From positions 52,378,404-52,442,403 of the forward strand of contig OZ020268.1 of assembly GCA_963971225.1 (NCBI GenBank): 64,000 nt of DNA, in the 5' to 3' direction. Below are positions 1-10,831 of the stretch, in pieces; position 1 is the first letter of the stretch; the number at the start of each line of letters is the position of its first letter. This DNA is from Melieria omissa (taxonomy: Eukaryota > Arthropoda > Insecta > Diptera > Ulidiidae). The notes under the pieces were generated by a model. It was not told where the DNA came from, searched no databases, and saw only the letters and a program-made list of their open reading frames with translations. Both the position numbers and the translations under genes were made by a program.

Positions 1-1
1 C

Positions 2-2236
2 GAAATAATAACCACATCTAATACACCTGTATATTCGAAAATATACAGATACCCCCAAATACACGAAGAGGAAATTCGTAGACAAATTGAGGAAATGCTG
101 GCTCAAGGTATAATTAGGGAAAGCAATTCACCCTATAACAGCCCACTATGGATAGTACCAAAGAAAGTTGATAATTCAGGGAAAAAGAAGTGGCGAATTG
201 TAATAGATTATCGCAAACTCAACGAGATCACTGTCGACGACAAATTTCCTATTCCAAATATGGAAAATATACTGGATAAATTGGGCAGAGCAATGTATTT
301 CACAACCCTCGACTTGGCGAAAGGCTTTCATCAAATTCTCGTAGCAGAAGAAGATAGAAGAAAAACCGCCTTCTCCACGCCACTTGGTCACTACGAATAC
401 ATCCGTATGCCATTCGGTTTAAAAAATGCTCCCTCCACATTCCAAAGAATGATGAACTTCGTCCTAAAGGACTATATTAATAAAATGTGTGTCGTATATA
501 TGGATGATATACTTATCTTTAGCACATCTCTCACAGAACATGCAGAAAGCATTAGGAAAGTTTTCAACAAATTGAAAGAGTATAAACTAAAAGTTCAGTT
601 CGATAAATGTAAATTCTTTTCCAAAGAAACAGAATTTCTAGGGCATATCTTAACCCGTAATGGAGTAAAACCAAATCCAAATAAAATTGAAAAAATACTT
701 CAACTAAATATTCCACGAACGCCTAAGCAGATAAAATCATTTCTTGGAGCAGCAGGGTATTACAGAAAATTTATTAGGGATTTCGCCAAGGTAGCAGAAC
801 CCATGACAAAATATCTGAGAAAAGGGGCAAGAGTGAATGTAAACGACCCCAACTACATCAACGCTTTCGAAAAATTAAAGGAAATTATTACAGACACTCC
901 AGTACTAAAATACCCAGACTTTAACAAAAGATTTAAGGTAGTGACAGATGCAAGCGATTTTGCAATTGGTGCAGTACTGCAACAGGAGAACCACCCCATT
1001 TGCTATGCAAGCAGGACTCTGAACGAACATGAAAGAAATTACTCAACTACCGAAAAAGAATTGTTAGCCATCGTATGGGCTACCAATTATTACAGACCTT
1101 ATCTGTATGGTAGGACATTCGACCTATTAACAGACCACCAACCACTCAAATGGCTGCATAGTAAAGCAAAAGGTAAAGATATAAACCCACGCTTACAAAG
1201 GTGGCTACTAAAACTAGGGGAATACGATATGAACGTGGATTACATAAAAGGACAGGAAAATAAAGTCGCAGATTTTTTAAGCAGAATTGACGGGGGACAA
1301 GTAAACGTATTAGAAAATAGTTTACAACAAAATACTGACAACCAATCAATGTACAATAACGCAGACAACACAAGCATAGACACCATTCATTCCCAGGAAG
1401 AAAACCTTAATGACCACATCCCAATATTAGAAACCGTAGTGAACAGATTTAAAACCCAAATAATATTAACACATAGCAAAACAAGAGAATTCGACATTAA
1501 ACACAAAAACAAAAAAATTTACATATGCCCAACAGATTTTACAAATAATATAGCAGACATATTGAGGAGACACATAACCTCAGGCAAAGTAGGTATTTAT
1601 AGTGAAGTTAGCGATCACGAATACAATAAACTACAGCAGAAAATTATCGACTTGTTCGATGGCATTCATAACATAAAGTTTGTGAAGTGCACATTTCATG
1701 CAAAAGACATCGATAATGAGAACGAAGCATATAAACACATTGCAAAATACCATAAATTTGAAACCGGACACACAGGGATATTTGAGAATTACGAAGGACT
1801 AAAAAGATGTATTTACATCCCAAATCTTAAAAAACGAATACATAAATTTATAAATAATTGCGACACTTGCAACAGAGCAAAGTACGACAGACAACCAATA
1901 AAAAACAAATTTGAACTAACAGAAACACCAAAGCACTCTAAAGAAATAGTACACATGGACGTATACACAAATTCAAAGACAAATTTCTTAACTTTCATAG
2001 ACCGATTCTCAAAATTCGCGACAGCATTTGTTTTAGAAGACAGAAATAACCAAACAATTATAGAAAAAATTAGGCAATACAAATCGCAGAGAGGACATTT
2101 TAGTAAACTCATCACAGACAACGAGTTTAAGAGTGTAAACATTAAGGATTTTCTCAGACAGGAAAGCATCGAACTACACCTCGTAAAACCAAATAATCAC
2201 ACCGGTAACTCTGACATAGACTACATAACACACTAA
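2..2236 (+). pseudogene. pol: Errantivirus-like Pol, 5' partial: RT, RNase H, integrase N-part
   Basis: The frame is open from base 2, so the protein begins before the window. Visible in order: reverse transcriptase with the YMDD active site near 500-510; RNase H with a TDAS motif near 945; an integrase HHCC zinc module near 1735-1890; and the integrase core with its first two catalytic aspartates (near 1960 and 2118). The frame is lost at about 2219, exactly where the third catalytic residue, glutamate, is expected. About four bases appear to be missing, and translation ends in a stop at 2234-2236. Integrase-like sequence resumes in another frame downstream. The family normally makes this as a polyprotein by frameshifting from gag. 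Identity is secure; the break is seen directly. Confidence 0.92.
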
Positions 2237-2673
2237 CAGAGAAAATTAGAGCGTTAGGCATAGAAGAAAAAGAAATGAACATCAAAAATAAAGTAAGTAA
2301 AGCTATCGAATGGTACAACAATAGCTACCACTCAGTAATCAGAGAAAAGCCAATTAACGTAGAGACAGGAAAATGCAATAAGGATGAAATTTACAAACGG
2401 ATGCATGAGGAAAAACAGAAATACATAAACAAACGTAACAAGACAAGAGAACGATATACAGAGACAAGGGACGAAGGATATATAAAAAACTACAAGAACG
2501 TTAGACACAAAGAAACTCCAAAATTCACAAAAGCCAATTTACAGAACATACACCTCAGCAATATTAAAAGGAAATACAAATTTTCAGGTGAAATGGATAT
2601 TAACAACCTTCCTAATAATACTGGCATCGACGATAATCCAAGCCCACATGACAATGGAGAAAATCGAAACTGA
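2222..2673 (+). pseudogene. Integrase C-terminal part of element A, in a shifted frame
   Basis: This continues the upstream integrase in a different frame. The open segment from 2275 contains the WYN-type segment typical of the end of gypsy-type integrase cores, followed by a basic tail. It overlaps the start of env by about 86 bases, the usual tight pol/env arrangement in errantiviruses. It would be expressed only as part of Pol and is separated from it by the frame break near 2220. Confidence 0.75.
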
Positions 2674-3882
2674 CCAAGGGTTCATGGAAATCCGAGTAGA
2701 AGAGGCAAGTTTTGCAGAAACATACAACACAATACTTCATATTGTAAACCCACACGAAATTCTTAACATAATAGACAGTCTTCACATTAACATCAAGGCA
2801 GCCGATCTGGGAGACAAAACAGAACTTTTAGAAATACAATTGAAAACTATAAAAACTAAAACTTTGACTCTAATACCACACAGACAGAAAAGAGGCCTGA
2901 TTAACATAGTAGGAACCGCACAGAAATGGTTGTTTGGCACCATGGACGACAATGATCGCCAAGAAATAGAAGAACATCTTAGTACTGTAGAAACAAATAA
3001 CCACAATGCAATACAAAATCTCAATAAACAGATTTCAATTAACCAACATTTTAACGAGACCTTATACAGACTTAAAACAATCATACAAAATGACAGGAAG
3101 ACGGTACTCGGAAGAATAAACGATATAAACGACAAATACAAAAGCATACAAAAGCAAATTTTATATACCGACTTTGTACTCAAACTTAAAATCTTACAAG
3201 ACAACGTGGAACATATTCAGGAAAACATAGCAGCATCTAAAACTGGGACCTTTTTCGAAAACATACTTACAAATGACGAGATTAACACCTTTGAGATCGA
3301 CTTTGACAAACTACAAAACATAAAACTAGGAACCCTTATAGATACTCACGGAAATATCATATTTGCAATCAAAATTCCAAAACATATAATCTCACTTCAA
3401 GTAAATTTAGTCATACCAATAGGAAACGAAAATCACAGGGAACTTATGTTCGAACCCCAAACAATAATACGTTACAATAATAATACCGTGATTTACGAGA
3501 AAAATAAAGAACTTAAAAACTTGCTACCACTAAGAAATTGTTTAATAAAAAACAACTGCCTCCAAATTTTTAACAATGCTTCTGAAATTATAGAAATAAG
3601 ATCGGGAATAGTATTTGCAAAAAATCAAATGAACACGATTTTAACAAACACATGTAATAATAACGAAGAGACATTGCATGGAAATTATCTGATACATTTT
3701 AATAACTGTTCACTAAAAATAGGACCTAAGGAATTTTATAATAAGGAAATAACCTTTAAACACGGCTTTGTTAACAACAGCTATATTATACAAAATATGA
3801 AAAATACAAATAAGGAATTAATATTTGACGACATCGTACTAGATGAAATCGAAAACATTTCCAAAATTGAAGAAATCAAATA

Positions 3883-5134
3883 CAGTGAGCATTCTTTATA
3901 AGCAACCTTTACACAAGCAACATTCTATTGAAGCAACCTCTGCATTAGCAACTTTTTTTATTCCAAAATTTCTGTACAAGCAACCATGGTTTTATTTTTC
4001 ATTTTAATTTTCATTCTTCCGTAAAAATGGAGAAGAAAGGCAGAGTATCAATTTCTTTGAAAACAAAATTGTTAATTTTAAATGAACTCCAAGAAGGCAA
4101 GACACCGACAGAGATCTGCAGAAGCTACAACATCCATAAGTCGACTTTAACGAGGATAAAAAATAATAAAGAAAACTTGGAAGAATTCGCCTCAAAAACG
4201 TATGTTAATCAAAAAAAAATTAAGCGAATGAAGTCATTAAAAAATCCTGATCCTGATGCTCAAAGTTAAAGCACTAGATTTAAAAAGGTCACTCAATGGA
4301 CACGAAGAATTTTCAGCCAGTGATGGCTGGCTTGATAAATTCAAAAAACGCCACGGTTATTTTTTTCCACCCAACAATACACCCTTGTTGCAACCACTTG
4401 ACCAAAATGTCATAAAATCCCTTAAGCAACGGTATCAAAAGCACCTTCTGTCAACACTCTTGGCGTTATGTGTAAACGGCAATAACGACATGGTCTCAGC
4501 TCTTAAAAATATTAATTTAAAAGACGTGGCATTTTTGATAGTTGAAGCCTGGAATGATGTCCCACGATCCGTTGTCATGAGTTCATTTAAACATCTGTTT
4601 TCATCGATCGACGCAATAGAATTTAATATACCGGAAAATCATTTTGTGGAAGAGGACGATATCCCCCTGGCTAGACTGTACAATTTGGTAATCGAAAATG
4701 ATTTAACTGAGAACGAAATAATGGAATGGGCGACTGGTAGCAACGAGAGAAGCGTACTTTTTGAAAGAGAAGATGAAATAGCAAATGACGAGAGCATCGC
4801 GAACGAAGAGGGTCATATGGAAGAAGAGAGCAGAATCAGCATCGATGTGATAGATTCCTTCAACACCGCGGTAGAATGGGCAGAGGAAAATAACCTTACA
4901 AGCAATGAGATCTTGTTTTTGCGACGAATTCGAGAAAAATCAGTTCTTAAAAGACTTAATTAATATTATTTTAACTATGTAATAAAATATAAAACTGCTT
5001 ATTTATCTATAAATCACAAAACTGATTTTTCTTAAAATTTATACTCCTTTTTTCTATATAAGCAACTTTTTCTACATAAGAAACTTTTTTGAAAAAATTG
5101 GTTCAGATTAGTTGCTTGTATAGAATGCTCACTG
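3883..5134 (+). mobile_element. Tigger/pogo-like DNA transposon inserted in env of element A
   Basis: Terminal inverted repeats begin CAGTGAGCATTCT and match over about 24 bases with few mismatches. A TA target duplication flanks the element at 3881-3882 and 5135-5136, as expected for Tc1/mariner/pogo transposons. Left subterminal DNA holds several AAGCAAC repeats (near 3899, 3914, 3932 and 3947), probable transposase-binding sites. Total length is 1252 bases. The encoded transposase has lost most of its catalytic core. Confidence 0.93.
4027..4963 (+). pseudogene. Tigger/jerky-like transposase remnant with deleted DDE core
   Basis: The first frame (4027-4269) encodes a psq-type helix-turn-helix. 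A second, shifted frame (4256-4963) encodes the end of the CENP-B-type second DNA-binding module, then jumps directly to the PPN(N/T)TPLLQPLDQ segment holding the third catalytic Asp of DDE_1 transposases, followed by an acidic C-terminal tail. The two earlier catalytic aspartates and the sequence around them are absent, an inferred internal deletion of roughly 200 residues at about 4359. With the frameshift near 4260, no active enzyme can be made. DNA binding by the N-terminal part is conceivable but untested. Confidence 0.85.
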
Positions 5135-5295
5135 TACAATAAGAAAACACACTATACTATATACGGATCAACAATTACTTTATTTCTCATAACCATTACT
5201 ATAATTATTGTCATTATTAAAATTAAGCACAAAAACCTAAAAATTAAAATCACAAATATGATCACCCAGGAGTGTGCTCAATCAAGGGAAGGAGG

Positions 5296-5868
5296 AGTTA
5301 CGTGGCCGTTGCCGTTACCGCCAACGTCAACGCCACCAGACTACCCCAAGGGCTTAGCAATAGATTGGTCAGCATAAAACTCGCTACAAAGCAAGCCGAC
5401 CAATAAAACAAACACTTGACCGATGTCAATCAACCCGGAATCACTTTTGAGTTTTTCCGTTGCAACCATAAATTCGGTCAAGCGATCATTTTTCGTAAAC
5501 ACACTGAAGTGCTGTTACAGCGAAGAACTTGTTGCAACCATAAATTCGGTCAAACGATCATCTTTCCATAAACACACTTAAGTGCTGTTACAGCGAAGAA
5601 CGAATTGCGCCAATGTAGTACAAAGCGGCCAATCGCGGCGATCATGTTTCAATGGTCGTAAATTCGTTCAATCGCTGTCACAACAAAAAACCAATTGCCC
5701 AAACATTTTCAATTTCTCTCTCCTCCATTCCCTTCGCCTTCTCGATGGTCATACTCCTAAATACATAAGAAATATTTTGTACATAGGAATAAGAGGTTAG
5801 CTTAAGACTATTTCAATAAAGAAAAATTATTCTGATTCCAACCCCGAAACTATTCGGACGTTTTAATT
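5296..5868 (+). repeat. 3' LTR of element A (right end approximate)
   Basis: The LTR begins AGTTACG right after the polypurine tract at 5285-5295, the same start as the LTR of element B. It contains a tandem duplication of 72 bases (5459-5530 and 5531-about 5600) and a more degenerate third unit. An AATAAA-type signal lies near 5815. The 3' border is set by analogy and by the start of BEL/Pao-like coding sequence; the partner LTR is outside the window. Confidence 0.72.
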
Positions 5869-5975
5869 TTTGGCCTTAAGGTCTAAAGGAATAGAAGCAA
5901 CCTAACTCGCGTGTTGCATGTGAGGGAAGCAGATTCATTAAAGGTGCTGAACAAGCTGGTTGCTTCTACTTCACG

Positions 5976-6921
5976 GTGGAAGAGTTTGGAGTGAGGAGCA
6001 CTAAGCTGAATCTGGAATCTGATGACGACATCCGTGCCAGGAAGGTTCTTACGCTGACGACGAAACAATTGGATCCACAATACGAAGTCGATATGTTGTG
6101 GAAGCAGGACGACCCGGTGCTGCCAAGAAGTTACGCTATGGCCGCACAACGTTTGCAGAGCGTGGAAAGCAGAATGCGGAAGGACCCTGAGTATGCTGCC
6201 AAGTACAAGAATGAGATGGCGAAGTATTTACAGAAGGGGTACGCAAGAGAACTGACGCCGCAGGTAATATCAGACGAAAGTTCAACAGTCTGGTATTTAC
6301 CTCACTTCGGAGTAGTGAACTCGAATAAGCCGCCGAAACTACGAATCGTGTTCGATGCCGCTGCCGCTGTGTCGGACGTGTCATTGAATTCCAGTTTGCT
6401 GAAGGGGCCAGAAAAGGCCCAGTCGCTGATAGCCGTTTTATTATACAAATTGGAGTGGCCGCCGACATCCAAGAGATGTTTTCCCAGGTGAAGATTCGAC
6501 CAGTTGATCAACATGCTCAACGGTTCCTCTGGAGAGAGGGGAACAACGACAAGCCGATCGGGGTATACGCCATGACTTCAATGATATTCGGTGCAGTCTG
6601 CTCACCGTGCTGTGCTGAGTATGTGAAAAACCAGAACGCCGCCAAGTACCTGACCTCATGGCCGCAGGGGGCCAGAGCCGTGATCGAGAGCACCTACGTA
6701 GACGACCTGGTGATAAGTTTTGACAAAGAGAATGAAGCCGAGGATGTTTGCCGCCAAGCCGTAAGCATAAACGCCGGTGCGGGATTCAAGCTGCGTGGGT
6801 TCGTGTCTAATTGCAAGACGCTGCAAGAGAAGTTAAATCATGACGAGCCTGCGATGATAGACGTGCTGCGGATGGAAAGACGTGACGAGCCCGATAAAGT
6901 CTTGGGTATGTATTGGAATAC
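5976..6921 (+). pseudogene. BEL/Pao reverse transcriptase fragment
   Basis: Two overlapping frames (5976-6491 and 6455-6967) together resemble BEL/Pao reverse transcriptase. The first has the VLP-SY-MA and KGYA blocks and a PPKLRIVFDAAA block. The second has the YVDD catalytic motif (near 6700) and a YWNT segment where the reading is interrupted by the RTE-like insertion at 6922. The change of frame near 6460 is a disabling indel. The upstream part of Pol is disrupted by element A. Confidence 0.85.
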
Positions 6922-7110
6922 ATACAGCTGGAAATGGCAAACCTCTGAGAGTAAAACTTGCCTATGAAAAAGCTCCCAACCTGCCGTTCGGAACCGGCAT
7001 AAAAAACTGTAGGTCCCTTCCACCCGCGTACAAAATTCACACGCACAACACGGGTGGTTGCGGGAAGCTAGGCCTTAGTCTCGCGTAAGCGGGCTGTCGT
7101 GCCAATCAAT

Positions 7111-8505
7111 TAATCAGCCCAATCACGTTACTCGACGAGTGCTCGTCGGAAAGCATTTCAGTGAGCTCACTCCGAATAGCAATCACGTTACTCGACGGAA
7201 ATTCGAAATTCCCGACGGGAATATTATGGGGGAAAAAGCAATCACGTTACTCGTCGGGAGCAAGTTTTCTGTCAAATGTACTCACTTTTGATTTTGAAAG
7301 TGAACCAGTGAAAAAGCAAACGAATCTTTGATATTTTTAGATAAAAGAAATGTTAAATGCAATAAGAATCAAAGAAACTCGTTTTAATAAAAAATAGTTT
7401 TAATTAACATTACAAATTACTTTAAGGCTGTGAAATCTCTTTCGGTTGACGTATAAATGCTTGTCCTCCTGTGGCGCAATGATCGGTATATGTGTATCAT
7501 CTACAGCCATTACCAAATTAGGGATTTGGGATTTGCCGTAAAACCACAAGCGAGCTGAATTTTCTTCATCGGCATTCATTTTCAGCTTAATCCACTTCGG
7601 GCAAAGAACTTCTTCCAACACACTGAGAACTTCCGACAGTATGTTGGAAAAAGTTGATTGCCCGATCCCTGCCCGATAGTCTTTTGCTGTTGCTTCCTGC
7701 GATGCGCCTTCGGCAAGAAAATGCAGGACGCATGCCAACTTAATAGACGCTGGGATGGCATTGCTCCGTCTCAACGGAAGATGTTCTTCAACGTGCTGAA
7801 GCACATATGTAAACATAGGCTTTGTTATTCTGAAGTTCTTTATGAATCTGTAAGATAGTGGTTATTAACTTTTTACAAGAGCTGAAGTCAAAATTACTTA
7901 CTCTGCATCACTTTGGCTGAGGACATTGAAGTGCCTCAACGATTTCCGTATCATTGCCAATGTATCTTCAGCGCCTTCCTCGCGCCTGGCAGCAATAAAA
8001 GCATAAATGCTGTCCATGTTTTTAAGAATTAAAAACAGTAACCGAAATATTGGTGCTGATGGAGGCGCAAATAAACAAATCACAAAATATTTGCACAAAT
8101 GTAAACAAAACAAAAGCAGGGTACACGGGTATTAAGGCGCAAACAAATAGGGGTGCGAAACTGATTTTAAATGAGTCACAACTAGTACAAAAATTATGGT
8201 AAACAACTTCACCAGCATCTTATTTAAAAATACAATTAAAAAACCAAGTAATTGTCATCAATTTCAGTTATTTTAATAGAAAAACATTTATTTGCATAAA
8301 GGCGCAGAATATAGAAAGTAATTCCGCCACCGTTTTTCACTCTTTCGAACAGCTTTCAGTTCAGCCGAAAATGAGAGGAAAAATGTTGCCTGCTTTTTTT
8401 GAATTTTTCCCTGTCGTCGAGTAACGTGATTGAAAAATGTTTTCCGTCGGGCGGGAGGAATACTCGGGCGACGATTTCCGTCGAGCAACGTGATTGGGCT
8501 GATTA
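7111..8505 (-). mobile_element. PIF/Harbinger-type DNA transposon
   Basis: Terminal inverted repeats AATCAGCCCAATCACGTT are readable at 7112 and, inverted, at about 8487-8504. The motif CAATCACGTTACTCG recurs at the left near 7120, 7180 and 7239, and inverted at the right near 8416-8430. The 3-base target duplication cannot be fixed because the target is an ATT repeat. The single gene is on the minus strand and encodes a HARBI1-like transposase fragment, so this is a non-autonomous derivative. Confidence 0.85.
7400..8017 (-). pseudogene. HARBI1-like transposase, C-terminally truncated
   Basis: Two exons can be joined in frame: 8017-7902 (start ATG at 8017) and 7847-7400. The 54-base intron between them has a GTAAGT donor and a CTTACAG acceptor. 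The product has the N-terminal helical region, then the first catalytic Asp in a VDDTHIPIIAP motif and the YVNRK-FHSL motif diagnostic for Harbinger transposases. It stops right after this, so the second Asp and the Glu of the DDE triad are missing; a normal HARBI1-type protein is about 350 residues. Weak expression of a truncated protein is possible but transposition activity is not expected. Confidence 0.83.
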
Positions 8506-8527
8506 TTATTATTATGTATTGGAATAC

Positions 8528-9238
8528 CACTGCTGATGTCTTCGAGTTCCGCTTTAAATTCCACAAAATTGCACCAGACGTGTCTACGATCCGTTCGGCA
8601 TCTTAGCCAATTACACCATCTGCGCCAAGTTGCTACTCCAGGCAGTGTGGAAGACGCAGATTGCATGGGACCAGCCGCTGCCAAGTCGTCTTCGTCAGCA
8701 ATAGTGGGCATGGTGGAGAGGTTTCCAGAGAGTCAAAGTCCTTGCCGTCAGCAGATGCTTTTCACAATTATTGCCAGAAGCCGAGGAAGTCCAGCTGCAT
8801 GTCTTCGTTGACGCCAGCGACACCGCTTATGCAGCTGTGGCCTACCTGCGCATCCAGAAGGGTAAAAATGTCGACGTAGCATTCGTCGCCGCCAAAACCC
8901 GTTGCGCCCCGCCCAAAGGACTGTCGATTCCGCGTATGGAATTTCAAGGTGCGGTTCTCGGTTGCCGCTTAAAGCAGTCGATCGAGGAATGCTTGCCTGA
9001 TCGTATAGGTGGCACGATTTACTGGAGCGACTCAAGAACGGTGTTGCAGTGGATCCGTTCGACGCAGCACAAATACAAGCCGTTTGTTGCTCACAACAGT
9101 TCAACGCCCGCAGAGTGGCGTTGGTTGCCAACGGAGCTCAATAATGCTGACGACGCCACTAGAGCGAAGTTGCCGCTGGAGTCCGAATCACGGTGGCTAG
9201 CCGGACCGAGTTTCCTGAGGGACAGCGCGGACCTGTGA
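8528..9238 (+). pseudogene. BEL/Pao RNase H-like region
   Basis: The first 240 bases after the RTE insertion are a scrambled continuation of RT. The open segment from 8771 resembles the Pao-type RNase H region, with FVDASDTAYAAV, KTRCAPPKGLSIPRMEF and WSDSRTVLQWI blocks. It ends with a stop near 9236. The next part of the polyprotein is in another frame, indicating an indel between 9230 and 9257. Confidence 0.85.
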
Positions 9239-9256
9239 CCAAGAGAGGGACAGCCA

Positions 9257-9850
9257 ATGCATTCCGAGGAAGCCAGCCAGGAGGAGGTCGCCAGCAAAGT
9301 CCTAGTCATGCAGGAGCCAGGTGAGCCGCTTGTCAATTTTGCTAACTTTTCCTCATACTTGAAGATGCTGCGGGTGGTATCGTGGGTCATGCGCTTCGCA
9401 CATAACGCAACGAGACGTACGACTCGCCGCCAAAACGAACTGTCTGCTGACGAAGTAGGCAGGGCAGAAAAGCTGATTTGTCGCCGTGTCCAAGAGGACG
9501 TTTTCGCCGCTGAGATGGAGTTGCTGACGAGAGGAAAGCCAGTACCGAAATCAAGCCCAATTTATCAACTGACGCCATACGTAGATAACGAAAGCCTGCT
9601 TCGGGTCCGAGGGCGAATTGACGCCGCATATTGCCTTCCATTCACCGCCCGACGCCCTATAATCATGCCGCAACACCATCCCGTTAGTCGTCTGATCTGT
9701 CGCCAGTACCATCAGAAGCGACATCACCAGAACGATCGCCTTGTGATAAACGAGATCCGCCAACAATTTTGGATACCTCGCGCCCGTGCTTTGCTGGATG
9801 CCGTCAAACGAGAATGCCCAGTATGCATTCGCACACGCGCACACCTATGA
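9257..9850 (+). pseudogene. BEL/Pao integrase N-terminal zinc domain
   Basis: The frame has linker sequence followed by the PIIMPQHHPVSRLICRQYH and HH...CPVCIR elements of the BEL/Pao integrase HHCC module (near 9655-9830). It then runs out of frame. The adjoining integrase core is read in the frame starting at about 9842. Confidence 0.85.
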
Positions 9851-10437
9851 TGGGCCAGTTGCCACCAGACCGCTTGACGCCGTTCACGTACGCCGGGGTG
9901 GACTACTGTGGGCCGTTCTCCATTGCTGTAGGACGCCGAAGAGAGAAGCGATGGGTGGCACTGTTCACGTGCCTCACGACGCGAGCTGTCCACTTGGAGG
10001 TCGCCGAGGAATTGTCCACGAGCTCTTTCCTGCTGTGCTTGCGCAACTTTATGAACTCGACGCAGACGCCTGCCCCACACGAGATGAAGGTCTCTTTGCG
10101 CAAGCAGTGGAGGGTCGCCCAGAACCTAAAGGACAGGTTGTGGAAACGATGGACAGGAGAATACCTGCCTCAGCTGTTGCGACGTCCCAAGTGGAGGAGC
10201 GAGAGCAAGCCGTTGCAGCCGGGTGACGTAGTCATAATATGTGACTCCACCCAACCCAGGAGTTTATGGAAGACGGGCCGAGTGACACAGGTGTTCCCCG
10301 CCAGGGACGGCCAAGTTCGTGTCGCCGAGGTGAAGACCAGCCACGGCATCCTGCGTAGACCTGCCTCAAAGCTAGCCGCCTTGCAGTTTAGTGAACCCCT
10401 TTTGGCTTCACGGGGGGTGGAGTGTGGCTCCGCCTAG
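9842..10437 (+). pseudogene. BEL/Pao integrase core, deleted, with C-terminal domain
   Basis: The core starts with a PPDRLTPFTYAGVDYCGPF block containing the first catalytic Asp, then the CLTTRAVHLEV strand. It jumps at about 10055 to the C-terminal (DUF5641-like) domain with PLQPGDVVII and a RRPASKLA tail. The second Asp and the catalytic Glu are missing, so a deletion removed the middle of the core. The frame ends just inside the LTR. Confidence 0.87.
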
Positions 10438-10831
10438 TCGCCGGGCAAACAAGGTGGCAGCGCCGTTCCCGCGGGCACCAAAAATGTGCCGTTGGCAACG
10501 CCGTTGCTTCGTTATGCTCCTTTTGTGCTCATTCTTCGATAGTCAGTGAGACACAAGCCGCCGCCGGATCAACACAAGTTGTGAACCGTGATCGAGAACG
10601 AAGGAATTGCCGCCACGCACAGTCACGCCGCCATATTGCCGTCACGCACAGTCCTGCCGCCAACGCCGAATTGCTGCCACGCACGATCAACGACAAAGGA
10701 GCGACGAGCCAACGCCAAATTGCCGCCACGCATAACCAGCGACGAGCCACGCCGCCACGCACTATTCTATTAAAATAAACTTCCACTAATTTCAAATTAA
10801 CGCCACCCGCGTTTTAATTACATTTCCCACA
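10423..10831 (+). repeat. 3' LTR of the BEL/Pao element
   Basis: The LTR begins TGTGG after a G-rich tract and ends CCACA, giving the usual TG...CA ends. It contains degenerate short repeats around ATTGCCGCCACGCA (10605-10765) and AATAAA near 10775. The matching 5' LTR is outside the window. The first bases after it (GAGGA) would be the target duplication. Confidence 0.75.

Larger units (their letters stand above)
2588..5377 (+). pseudogene. env: Errantivirus-like envelope protein, interrupted by a DNA transposon
   Basis: The envelope reading frame has a hydrophobic N-terminal signal segment, a furin-type R-x-K-R site followed by a Gly-rich start of the fusion subunit (near 2880-2900), and a conserved DDNDRQ block near 2947. 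This is the usual layout of the baculovirus F-like Env of insect errantiviruses. No ATG begins the frame: it opens at GTG directly after a TTTTCAG 3' splice-site sequence (2581-2587), and the first in-frame ATG (2648) lies after the signal segment. Expression from a spliced RNA that supplies the AUG is therefore likely. At 3883 a transposon interrupts the frame, giving a premature stop at 3899-3901. Beyond it (5138 on) the original frame stays open through a hydrophobic, presumably membrane-spanning segment and into the LTR, to a stop at about 5375. Confidence 0.88.
1..5868 (+). mobile_element. Element A: 3' part of an errantivirus-like Ty3/gypsy LTR retroelement
   Basis: The window opens inside the pol gene of an LTR retroelement of the gypsy/17.6/297 type: pol, then env, then a polypurine tract and a 3' LTR. 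The 5' LTR and gag lie outside the window. It is inactive by inspection, because pol carries a frame break near 2220 and env is interrupted by a DNA transposon at 3883-5134. The sequence beyond the LTR (from about 5870) shows BEL/Pao coding similarity, so A probably inserted into the BEL element. The left LTR is needed to confirm that and the target duplication. The right end is placed at an AATT end like that of element B and is approximate. Confidence 0.88.
6922..8513 (+). mobile_element. RTE-like non-LTR 3' end, itself split by a Harbinger element
   Basis: A 14-base target duplication (ATGTATTGGAATAC) at 6908-6921 and 8514-8527 brackets the insert. The left part (6922-about 7111) contains the CTGCCGTTCGG...AACTGTAGGTCCC block that I recognise as common in 3' ends of RTE-like elements of fruit flies. 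The right end is an (ATT)n tail, usual for RTE. It is 5' truncated to about 200 bases. The Harbinger element sits in its ATT tail. A second copy lies inverted at 11493-11582. Confidence 0.8.
5869..10831 (+). mobile_element. BEL/Pao LTR retrotransposon, 3' portion, with nested insertions
   Basis: Pol-derived segments appear in the BEL/Pao order: RT (5976-6921), RNase H-like region (8528-9238), integrase zinc domain (9257-9850) and integrase core plus C-terminal domain (9842-10437). A purine tract (about 10411-10422) and a 3' LTR (10423-10831) follow. Several frame breaks and deletions show it is dead. It contains an RTE-like fragment with a Harbinger element at 6922-8513. Open coding sequence of element D starts exactly at 10832, so BEL most likely inserted into D. 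Confidence 0.85.
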
